Positions 34,701-46,700 of a DNA stretch of 64,000 nucleotides are shown here, in pieces; positions within the stretch are counted from its first letter, which is position 1; every line of letters begins with the position of its first letter. The notes beneath the pieces were generated by a model. It saw only the letters and a list, made by a program, of their open reading frames with translations, did not search any database and was not told where the DNA came from. This DNA is from Mesostigma viride (taxonomy: Eukaryota; Streptophyta; Mesostigmatophyceae; Mesostigmatales; Mesostigmataceae), in NCBI GenBank assembly GCA_009746045.1, contig RPFO01000412.1, positions 16,001-80,000 of the forward strand, written 5' to 3'. The translations under genes were made by a program, and so were the position numbers.

Positions 34701-37700
34701 CTTCATCATCTACACTGTGTGGCATCGTAAACTGCATGAGCGCAGTGAATGGCGCCCGCTATGTCGGCCTTTTCTCTCAAGGAGACATCCTGCACCAGCC
34801 CAGCAGCAGCAGCAGTGGCGGCGGCGGTGGTGGCAGCGGTGGCAGCAGTCAACGTGTCGCCACGGCTGGCAGCACAACAACCTCCAACTCGACCGGTTCG
34901 CCCGCCTCCCGGGTGGCCACCCCGTCCACCACGCCCGTCACCGCCCCCCTCGCGTGCGCCAGGGACCCTGACCACGCGATGGAGGTCCAGAAGGCTCTTC
35001 TTGCGATGAGCCTGCGGTCCCGTGGGTGGGTCAACGCGAACGCGGGCAGTGGCTGGGTGGGGGAGTGGGCACGCGACGAGATGGAGGACCGGGTGAGGAG
35101 CGGTGGTGGGAACGAGGGTAGGAACGATGGTGTGCAGAATGCAGGGATAAACCATGCGTTCGGCGATAGCACGGGTACTGCGCTCCAAGCCAAGCCGCTG
35201 CCTGTGTTGCTACGGGACGAGCACGGCTTCCCTCTGAGCATCATGGAGTACCCCGACGGGTCATGGTTCCAGGGGTATGTGGCCAGCGGGATGCCGCTGC
35301 CAGGGCCCGGGCGCAGGGTGTTTGAGAACGGAGCGAGCTTAGAGGGCACGTTCATCGCGGCAGCACCATCGGAGGACAACGATGGGGGGAGTAAAAGCGG
35401 GGCGCCTGCGGCGAGGGGGCTGTTCGGGCGCCGAGTATCATCCAATTCGAATCGGAAAGGGGATCCGTCGGGGGCTTCGCCAGCTGCTGGGCCCAAGGCT
35501 GTAAATAATAGCAGCAACAACGCCAGTAACAGTAACAGTAATGTGACAGATGGCAGCCAGGATGGTGCAAGCAATGGACTCGGGCCCAACAGCCTCGTTG
35601 GGCCGGGCTCTGGGGGACCCGCTGCGGCTGTCAGTAGCGGGATCAGCGGGTCCACTGCTGCGTCTACTGCCAGCATGGCCTCTTCCTCTGCTGCCACTCC
35701 TCCCACCAGCGGGGGATCTGGGGGCACATCAGGGGCACGGATGTCTGGGAGCCCCTCCGCCCCGAGACCTGCCGTGGCGCGACTCGTCCTGACTGGCGAA
35801 GGGGTCCGGTGCTGGGCAGATGGCAGCACTTATGAGGGCATGCTGCAGGAAGGGCGGCCGGTCGGCAAGGGCCGGTTTACGTGGGGCAGCGGACCGGACA
35901 GCTGGAGCTTTGTGGGGCGGGTGAGCGAGGAGACGGGGGTGGTGGAGGGGTGGGGCAAGCTCACGTGGCGGATGGCAGAGCACGGGCGCTGCAGCTACGA
36001 GGTGGGTCCTTTCCCATGATGGTGTCTTCAGGAGTGCGATGTGCAGCTACGAGGGGGGGGGGGGGGAGGGAGAGGCCAAGAAATTGTAGGTCAAGAAATG
36101 TTTGAATGTGGGTCGGTGCAGACGTTACGAAGTGCGAGGGTATATACGAGGTGGGCCATCTCATGGGCTGTTGCAATACTGCTTCTACGTGTAATAATAG
36201 CGCATGGGTATGGGGTGGGGGTGTCACGGTGGAAGGTGGCGGATGCCAGAGCACGGGCGGTGCACACCACGAGGTGGGTCCTCGTGTATGTTCTTGTCCG
36301 AGCGATCATGTGGTGTGTGGCTCTGGCATGCTTGCCCGCTCGGGATGGGGAGCGACGAGCTTGTGCATACGGGTGAACTGTGTGAAATCGTTTGGTACCA
36401 TTCCGGATTCGAACACAGGCCCTCTTTCATGATTTCGCGGCTATAGGGGTCTCCTGATCTGAAGGCATCCCGAGCGATAGCCCACCTGCGAAAAAGCTCT
36501 TTACTGGAGAGCGGTGCAAGTGCGTTCAAAATTATCCTATTCGAACCAGTGGATCAAATCGAACTGCTAGCCCCACGGGGGCGGATGCGTATGCATCATG
36601 TGTATGCATACAGGTAAACTGTGTATGCATACGGGTAAACTGTGCATGCATATGGGTAAACTGTGTATGCATTTTGTGAGCTCACGCTCGTATTATCTAT
36701 GACCTGCGGAAGTCTCAAAGGGGGAGGGGAGGCCGCAGTAGACAGGTCTGACTTGGTAGTATGAGGGGGGGGGGTACGGTAGTGTGGGGGGGGGTACCGG
36801 GGACGGTACTGTGGACCGGGTCCAGTTGTGTGGACCGGGGGCAGTCCTGTGGACCGGGGGCGGCGCGGCGCCACTGGCCTGGTGGTCAGTGGGCTGGCGT
36901 CCGCCACCCCACCTAGGTAAGACGGCGGCTACTTAGGGTTGTGGCGGGGCAACAACCAGTCCTCTTTGCAGCTCCCACCCACCCGCCCTTGCTGCCATGA
37001 GGATGTTACAAAGCCCAGGTCCTCTTGACTGGCCCAGGTCCCTATGGCTGGTTAAGTGATGTTTCGGCCCGTTTTGTGTGGCCTAGTTAGCTTAGAAACT
37101 GCAGATTCTTAGGTTGGCTAATGACTTGGACGTGGGCCTACCACGCATTTGTAATAAACATGTATTCTCTGGCAGCCCCTCACTCCAATGGACATAAGCA
37201 GCAATTGGATACGGGTAAACTGTGTATGCATACGGGTAAGCTGTGCATGCATACGGGTAAATTGTGTATCCATACGGGTAAACTGTGATGCATACGGGTA
37301 AACTGTGCATGCATACGGGTAAACTGTGCATGCATACGGGTAAAGTGTAAACTGTGCATGCATACGGGTAAACTGTGTATGCATACGGGTAAACTGTGTA
37401 TCCATACGGGTAAACTGTGCATGCATACGGGTAAACTGTGCATCCATACGGGTAAACTGTGTATCCATATGGGTAAACTGTGTATGCATAAGGGTAAGCT
37501 GCGTATGCATACGGGTAAACTGTGTATGCATACGGGTAAGCTGTGTATGCATACGGGTAAACTGTGTATGCATACGGGTAAGCTGTGTATGCATACGGGT
37601 AAACTGTGTATGCATACGGGTAAGCTGTGCATGCGTACGGGTAAATTGTGTATCCATACGGGTAAACTGTGCATGCATACGGGTAAACTGTGCATGCATA

Positions 37701-40700
37701 CGGGTAAAATGTGTATGCATACGGGTAAACTGTGTATGCATACGGGTAAACTGTGCACACGGATAGCGTGTGTGTGCGTGAGACACCCCATGTGTTTAAC
37801 AGGGCTCATATTGCTACGTCATCCACAACTACGTCATACTACTTTGCTTAACAGGGCTCATTCTGCTATGTCATCTGGACGCTGCATCCGATGGCATTAA
37901 ACGGATCCTATGTGTTGTTATAGTAGTATCATCATCATGTTACAATTGTTACCATTCTCTGATTTTCGGGTGGACTGACGATTGCCGGCATCTGCAACCA
38001 TCGCTGGCCTTTATCTCTCTGTGGCGCTCTCTGCCACATGGCCATGTGTTTCCCTTCCAGGGGGACTTCCAGCAAGGGTTGTTCCACGGGCAGGTGCGTA
38101 CCCAGTGCTTCTTGGAAGCGTGATTGGTCACGGTACTTGAATCATGGTCGTTGTACCTGCTTGTGGAAGCCGTAGGCTTGTTGTTTTGGCGGATTGGGCA
38201 TGCGTTTTCCTTTTTGGTAGGCTAACCTTGGCTCCCCGTAGATCGTTTATGTGGAGCCTGACAGTGTCCCGTATTCGTGGCTCCCTGCGTGATGCTTGTC
38301 CTATGGGCAAGGGGCAGGGGATATGGGGCATGGGGCATGGGGGATGGGGCAAGGGCACGGGCGCTTGCACGTGCATGGGTACGGTATTGTATGGTATGGT
38401 ATGGTATAGGAGCTGATGTGCATTCACATGCCTTGCATTGACACCTTGCATTCGTGCAGTCGTGTGCCTTGCGTTGGTTTGCCTGGCACATGTATGCCTT
38501 GCACTCATACTACTAAGCCTCCGTATGCCTTGCACTTATATGCCTTCAATCATATGCCTTGATTTCAATCACCCTGCATTCATGCATTCTCGCGCCTTGC
38601 ACTTGTATGGCTGGAGTTCATATGCCTTGCACTAAATGCCTCGCGTTCATATTCTGTCACACCGCACAGGGCGAGGTCCACTTTGGCAGCGGGGGCCTCT
38701 ACCGCGGCGAGTTCTACCACGGCATGTACCACGGGAAGGGTGTGTTCATCTGGCCGTCGGGGCTGTACGGCGACGGGATGTCCTGCTCATATAGCGGCAC
38801 GTGGGCGCGCGACCAGATGCAGGGGCAAGGCCGGCTGGAGTGGGTGGACGGCGACTACTTGGAGGTGCGTTCGTGGGGTTGGTTGTGTTTCAATTCGTTT
38901 GGGCACATGGAACGCATCACGCATTCCATGTTTTGGGATAGTATCATGCTGTTTTGAGGACATCCCCACATAGGTCACTTTTTGGAAAGATCTGACATTC
39001 CCCTGGTAAATGCAAGAGCCGTCTCCCACCGACTTTGCAGATCATCTGTGCTTGCTTCTCAGCTTTTTAATAGCGTCCTGGGCAGTGGCTGCGCTGTGCT
39101 CTTTCAATAGTAGTATTCATTTACTGTGGATGAAGCGAACTAGATGTTTGAAATGGATGCTTTCAGCGGCTTTCTCTTTCAGCTCGCCCAACCGTATCCA
39201 ATCACTTTGCACCCTTTATGCGCTCGAAGTGCTTACCTGCTGCTCACTCTGCAATTGCCGCTCCATACGAATTCACGATTTACCTGGCCGTGCCCACCGT
39301 CTCCTCCCCCTTTCTCCCCGCACCTTCTCTTTTCTCTTCCCCTCCCCATGTCCCATGTCCTCTTCCCTATTGCCGCCCCTGGCCAGGGCACATTCAAGGA
39401 CGGCCAGCTCGTCAAGGGCAAGGGGCGGCGCACGCTGGCCTGTGGTGACGTCTGCGAGGGTGGCTGGGTGGCCGGCAGCCTGCACGGATATGCCGAGTAC
39501 AACTGGAAGGACGGCAGCTACTACCTCGGTGGTGTGGACCGGGGCAAGCACTCGGGGTACGGCAAGAAGGTGGGTGGTCTGCAGCGTTATTAGTACCCCT
39601 ATTTTTGCCGAGTACAACTGGAAGGACGGCAGCTACTACCTGGGTGGTGTGGACCGGGGCAAGCACTCGGGGTACGGCAAGAAGGCCCGTTTGTTATAGG
39701 GGTTGTTTTCTTACGACTATGTAGTAGTAGATCTGTGTAGAAGTTGATAGATGTTGAATGCTTGGGTCGGCTATGTATTGCCCTTTATACTATGACTTTA
39801 GACAGCGAAAAGTTTGCGCATACCCTTCCGCAAACTGTTGCCGCGTGCGAGTAGCGTTTCGCGGCGACCGCGATTGGGGGGTCGACCGTAGGGGTTCCCT
39901 TACATGCGTGAAGTTAGCTTGGTTGCGTCCCCTGGTTGCGCGCCAAAGTTTGTCCCATTTGTGCCACCATTGCGGCCAAACTTTTGTCAGACAGCAAACC
40001 GTGCGATTTTGGGCGGGCGGGCTGAAAGTTGTTTGCCCAAACTGTTGCCGAAAGTGTCGCGCAAACTCTTCCGTAGTCGAGTAGTGTGGCCTATTGACCA
40101 CAGAATTTGCGGCGTTGCGACCGATTCAAGCGGTATGTGCGTGAGAAACGTGGTTGGGTTGTTGCCGGGTTATTCGCTGTCTCATTGAGTTGTAACCCAC
40201 GCCCCTCGAGTAAGGAACCAATAAATGATCGGTTTGAAACTGACCACGGGTTGTTATTAGGCGATACTATATATGTTTGTTCCCAAGGTTAATTACCGGT
40301 GGAAACATCTCTTTGTCAAGAACGAGTACCGCGTTGGCACTTGGCTCCCACGTTGGCAGTTGTAACCCACGCCCCCGAGTAAGGGGCCAATAAATGATCG
40401 GTTTGAAACTGACCACGGGGTTCTATTAGGCGATACTGTATGTGTTAAAACAGCCGAGTCCAGCCGTTGAGTTGAGTTGAGAGTCGTGGGCAGGATGGTG
40501 GGATCACACAACTATGCTGTACGAGCCCGCTGAGTTCAGCATTGGCCAAGGTGGTGGGGTCACACAACTATACCGTACGAGCTTTCTGTAGTACAACAAC
40601 GGGTCGCTGCGTACCTGTCGAGTAAGGGACCAATAAATGATTGGTTTGAAACTGACCACGGGTTCTTAGAGAGCTGCAACCGTTTTCTCCAACGTGTCCA

Positions 40701-43700
40701 AAAAAGGTGTCCGAGGCGGCGAAACGCTAGGGTTTTATACCGTAGTGGCTGAAATCACATTGCGAATAAATCTTTTCGAATGACCCCCCGAAAAGTGCTA
40801 AAATAATACTTCAATTTACCCCGTAAAGTATGAAAACCGGGAGGCGCTACACCTGGTTCTGGCTGCAGGCCGCGGCGCAGCTAGATGAAGTGGAGCGCCG
40901 CGCTTGCCGCGCCGCGCCGCGTCGCGCCAGATTGAGAACGCGTTCAATTTTGAATTCTAGGCCCTATTAGCACTGATTCATAGGGGCCCTATTAATTAAG
41001 ATTAGGGCCTTATGTCATCCTGGTACTCACTTAATTGTCAGATAGGAACTGCGCTTGGTGGCCGGTGGGTAATTAATGTACTTGATAGGTTAGAATCCAA
41101 GTCAGACACTGAACTAGGCGCCCTAATATAAACAAGCTCCCGGGCTCGAAGTTTACCTAACCCGGGCTGAACTTTCCCCGCAAAGTGTCAAAACCATGCA
41201 GAAAAACCCTCGAAAAATTATTTATTCGCAATGTGATTTCAGCCACTACGGTAGACAAGACGCTTGTGTATGCGGCTCGTGCATTGGCAACGCAACTGCG
41301 ACGGCTACCGCAACTTTCTATTACTCACCGTTTTTTGCATCTGTTCTTTGTATTTTCGACTCATGGCTGGAATGTCAACCCAACCAAAGCTGAGCCATTC
41401 AGCTAGGATGGCTGGCTTGAGGCACTCTTTTGACAAGGCACAAGTAACAAAGCATTTGGAGTATAGGGGGAAAAGGAATGGGCAGGCAAAAGAAAGTTAT
41501 ACAAACAAAATAGAGGCAATGGACGAAAATGAGAAGGTTGCACACGCAATTAAAAGGAGGGGGATCGTGAATAAGCATCGGGAAAACGAAACTCAAGAGA
41601 GACATGCTGAACGCAAGCAGAAGGCCACCCTGGTGAAATCAATTCCTATTCCTGACCGTCTTTGTTTTTTTCTGGATCAGGTCATTGAGTCCGAGACCAA
41701 CCCTACTCGGAAGGCCTTACTACAATCAGTCAGGGATCTTGGATATGTTAAGATTGCGGGTTCTAAATACATTGACAAAAGGACCGTTGATCTGCTTAAG
41801 GAGGTCGGGAAAGAACTCCAAGCCAAGGAGTCGGCAGGAGTGAATCTTTTTAGGAACGTGCCCGATGATTTGACAAATGACCGAACGGCATACAAAATAG
41901 CGTTGGATGATGAGGGGTATGATTGTATTCGCAGACCCTTGCAAGGTGTTGTTGACCAGGTCTTGGGCGAGAAGTATGCCGTCCACAATTGCTACGCATT
42001 ATATAGCAAGCCTGGTTGTGATCCCCAGTGCCCACACTCTGATATGGCCCGTAAGCTTGAGGAACATCCCACTTACTCTTTTTTGCTGTCGAGTGACCCT
42101 AAGGCAAAGTGGATCTCTTTTGATGGCAGTTTGCAAGCCACTGGACACAATGACCCCATGAACAACTTGAGGATACGTGAGGGTCAAGGTGTTAAGAAGT
42201 CCAATCTAACATTTGGGAAAGGCGCAATGATCATGTTCCATGCTTGCCATGTGCATGCCGGTGCATCATACCCTAAAGAAGAATACCCGCAAGGCCACTG
42301 GCGCTTTTTTTTCCAAGCATCCCGTATGGGTGCGGGGGGCAATGACACTGCTGCCGTCTCATATTATACCTATAAACCAAAAGCAGAGTAAGGTCTTAAC
42401 AAGAACGCGGGCTTCGCCCCCGGGCCCCCGGTAGTAACCAATATTGTGCCTCTCCGGCGTTTGTGGCCGGTCTCCGGCCGGACCCGTCACCTACTCTACT
42501 ACAACCTTCTACGGAACCTGTGCACATTTCACCTCAGATGTTAAATACATGTACCATGCGCATACATACAGAGAATGGCATTATGTGCATTATAATGAAT
42601 CAAGCATTATAAATGCATAAAATAAAACACAACCGTCTTTGCCCCTCACTGATTCAGGAGGTCGCGACTCACATATTAAGACCTTACTCTGCTTTTGGTT
42701 CATAGGTATAATATGAGACGGCAGCAGTGTCATTGCCCCGCGCACCCATACGGGATGCTTGGAAAAAAAAGCGCCAGTGGCCTTGCGGGTATTCTTCTTT
42801 AGGGTATGATGCACCGGCATGCACATGGCAAGCATGGAACATGATCATTGCGCCTTTCCCAAATGTTAGATTGGACTTCTTAACACCTTGACCCTCATGT
42901 ATCCTCAAGTTGTTCATGGGGTCATTGTGTCCAGTGGCTTGCAAACTGCCATCAAAAGAGATCCACTTTGCCTTAGGGTCACTCGACAGCAAAAAAGAGT
43001 AAGTGGGATGTTCCTCAAGCTTACGGGCCATATCAAAGTGTGGGCACTGGGGATCACAACCAGGCTTGCTATATAATGTGTAGCAATTGTGGACGGCGTA
43101 CTTCTCGCCCAGGACCTGGTCAACAACACCTTGCAAGGGTCTGCGAATACAATCATACCCCTCATCATCCAACGCTATTTTGTATGCCGTTCGGTCATTT
43201 GTCAAATCATCGGGCACGTTCCTAAAAAGATTCACTCCTGCCGACTCCTTGGCTTGGAGTTCTTTCCCGACCTCCTTAAGCAGATCAACGGTCCTTTTGT
43301 CAATGTATTTAGAACCCGCAATCTTAACATATCCAAGATCCCTGACTGATTGTAGTAAGGCCTTCCGAGTAGGGTTGGTCTCGGACTCAATGACCTGATC
43401 CAGAAAAAAACAAAGACGATCAGGAACAGGAATTGATTTCACCAGGTTGGCCTTCTGCTTGCGTTCAGCATGTCTCTCTTGAGTTTCGTTTTCCCGATGC
43501 TTATTCACGATCCCCCTCCTTTTAATTGCGTGTGCAACCTTCTCATTTTCGTCCATTGCCTCTATTTTGTTTGTATAACTTTCTTTTGCCTGCCCATTCC
43601 TTTTCCCCCTATACTCCAAATGCTTTGTTACTTGTGCCTTGTCAGAAGAGTGCCTCAAGGCAGCCATCCTAGCGGAATGGCTCAGCTTTGGTTGGGTTGA

Positions 43701-46700
43701 CATTCCAGCCATGAGTCGAAAATACAAAGAACAGATGCAAAAAACGGTGAGTAATAGAACGTTGCGGTAGCCGTCGCAGTTGCGTTGCCAATGCACGAGC
43801 CGCATACACAAGCGTCTTGTCTATAAAACCCTAGCGTTTCGCCGCCTCGGACACCTTTTTTGGACACGTTGGAGAAAACGGTTGCAGCTCTCTAAGAACC
43901 CGTGGTCAGTTTCAAACCAATCATTTATTGGTCCCTTACTCGACAGGTACGCAGCGACCCGTTGTTGTACTACAGAAAGCTCGTACGGTATAGTTGTGTG
44001 ACCCCACCACCCTGCCCACTGCTGAACTGAGCGGGCTCGTACAGTATAGTTGTGTGATCCCACCATCTTGCCCACGACTCGCAACTCAACTCATCGGCTG
44101 GACTCGGCTGTTTTAACACATAGACTATCGCCTAATAAAAACCCATGGTCAGTTTCAAACCGATCATTTATTGGTCCCTTACCCAACCAAAAGCAGAGTA
44201 AGGTCTTAATATGTGAGTCGCGACCTCCTGAATCAGTGAGGGGCAAAGACGGTTGTGTTTTATTTTATGCATTTATGATGCTTGATTCATTATAATGCAC
44301 ATAATGCCATTCTCTGTATGTATGCGCATGGTACATGTATTTAACATCTGAGGTTATTGCACTACAAATTACAAAGTCTTTTGTACGTTTTCCTTACCCA
44401 GGCGTAGTATTTTGGGGACGGAGCCGGTGGAGCATGCATGTCATTGTTTATGAAAGCAAAGAGTACCCTAATATGTGAGACAACTATGACTAGACGTTGT
44501 TGATAGATCAAGGAGACAACCAGCGCAGGCCCGAAATCGGAAGAATCCGGACCATGGTAGATCGAGCCTGCCTTTAGAGTCTTATGCATTAATTTATTAA
44601 TGGACAAACTAAGATATCTATATGGGAGCGAAGATGCGACATTTCGGTTACGCCAATACAAATTCGCGGTCAAACATATATCTCGATAGAGGCATGCATA
44701 TGGGTCTTTTTTAACTTCAAGGCACGTCATATTAAAATCAATCATTAAGTCATAAATACCATATACCCGAAAAGGAGCCAATTTTACCGCGATCCATACA
44801 AGCAAAATCATTGTGCAATTTTTTCCCCCTTTTTTATGTGTACTTGTGACCTTTTTATAATTAATCTCGGCCCCCGCCCCCCGCTAATTTGCTAAAAAGG
44901 AGCCCATTTTACCACTCCATACAAGCATAATCATTGTGCAATTTTTTTTCCCGTTTTTTTTAAGTGTGTACTTGTGACCTTGTAGTGTACTTGTGACCTT
45001 GTGTTGTTTTAGTTTGTTTGTGTATGTGTGTTTGTGTAGCCTTTTTACCTACGTGAGTGTGTTTTTTTTTCATAAACTTTTTGTGTTACCCATTCTCTTA
45101 TTCCAAGTGCAAGTATACGGAAAGTACTGAAGTTGCGGTAGCGTCGCGGATACGTTTCTACTTTCTAGATCGATGGCGCAGTCGACGGTTACAATGAAGA
45201 GAAGCGGTGTTAACCCCACGGTTACAAATGGTAAGGACCTCAGTCGCACATCTCCATAGCGCCATGGGAAGGGCAAATATCTCTAGAATCTCCGTTTGGC
45301 CGGGAACTAGCTTACGATTTTCACAGATTTTCACTCAAGTTGGTCGCCCGGACTGGAATATTTGCTCGCGCTCAGTGGGCCCTAAATGTGCACAGGTTCC
45401 GTAGACGGTTGTAGTAGAGTAGGTGACGGGTCCAGCCGGAGACCGGCCACAAACGCCGGAGAGGCACAATATTGGTTACTACCGGGGGCCCGGGGGCGAA
45501 GCCCCCGTTCTTGTATTGGGGGTTAAGAATTACGTCAGCACCTTTTGAGGTTCTTTTGTGGTCAAATATAGAAACAGTGAGGTATGGCAAGAAGGTCGAT
45601 CCTTCATAGTTTTGTGGATTGCTTTCATTTGCTACAGCAGGACTACATGCTTACGCCACATGTCTGCTTTTATTGTTGTGTATTTCAATGTGACATACCT
45701 CTAGTGTCTCCACCCACCCCACCTCCAGTTTCTCCACCCACCCCACCTCCAGTGTCTCCACCCACCCCACCTCCAGTGTCTCCACCCACCCCACCTCCAG
45801 TTTCTCCACCCACCCCACCTCCAGTTTCTCCACCCACCCACCTCCAGTTTCTCCACCCACCCACCTCCAGTTTCTCCACCCACCCACCTCCAGTTTCTCC
45901 ACCCACGCCACCTCCAGTTTCTCCACCCACCCCACCTCCAGTTTCTCCACCCACCCCAGCTCCAGCTTCTGCACCAACCATTGATTCTTGTGTTCTCGCT
46001 ATTCCCAGATGGAGCCATGGGAACCACATGGAACCGAAAATACACTGCTCTGCAGCTTGCTGAGTATGCTTCCTCGGCCACATGTCGTGGCCCCAACTCC
46101 TTCGCTTGCAACCCATGTTCGCCCTCATGGCCAGGTGTGGGCGTCGGGGGAAATGTATCCGGACCCGTTTGTGTTGTTCCGCGGCTCACATCTCCTACAC
46201 TACACTTGCTACCGGCACTGTAGTCATCCTTGATTGCCATCATCACCAGGTGTGGGCGTCGGGCGGATTCTGTCTGGACCCATGAGTGTTGGTTGGTGTC
46301 TCACACCTCCTAAGCTATACTTGCTACCGGCACTGTACCTAACTACTTCGTTGCCTTTATCACCAGGTGTGGGCGTCGGGGGAGATGTACGTGGGCCACT
46401 TCTCCCATGGCCAAGAGGATGGGCAGGGCGTGCTGTTCGATAAGCTGCGGCGGCGCCGCGTGCTCGGGCGATGGAAGGTGAGAAGCAGGAAGACAGTGGA
46501 GCACCGGATTACAGCACAAGTGGGCGTGGGTGCTCAACGGGTGAAAGATGATTGCTCGTCTCCATCCCCGTTTCGTTGATTATCTATGGTTTCGCACCAG
46601 AGAACAGCAACCATGGTACGGTGACTACGGCGTAGTGACCACGGTACAGTGAACATGGTAACAGTAACGGCGCGTTTCCTTATTTCTCTATACCCAAACG

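Larger units (their letters stand above)
40189..45517 (+). mobile_element. Oxygenase-encoding element, outer copy (interrupted three times)
   Basis: The outer copy reads 40189-42399, then 44210-44355, then about 45386-45517, on the plus strand. Its 5' part repeats the phrase AAGGGACCAATAAATGATCG three times (near 40206, 40378, 40620). It encodes a 2OG-Fe(II)-oxygenase-like protein and ends in a hairpin-forming GGGGGCGAAGCCCCC followed by GTTCTTG. Interruptions are a MITE (40740-41251), an inverted copy of the same element (42400-44184) and a third insert (44356-45385). The whole lies in the intron between MORN exons 10 and 11. The left boundary is uncertain. It does not match any TE class I can name; 25-bp duplications and possible 5' truncation suggest target-primed retroposition. 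Confidence 0.7.

Noticed and set aside
36391..36500. Minus-strand sequence with GTGTTCGAATCCGG resembling a tRNA T arm.
   Set aside because: No acceptor-stem pairing, and the anticodon stem does not close; probably chance or a decayed pol III promoter.
37092..37786. Minus-strand 222-codon Tyr/Pro-rich frames.
   Set aside because: The 21-bp intronic minisatellite read on the reverse strand.
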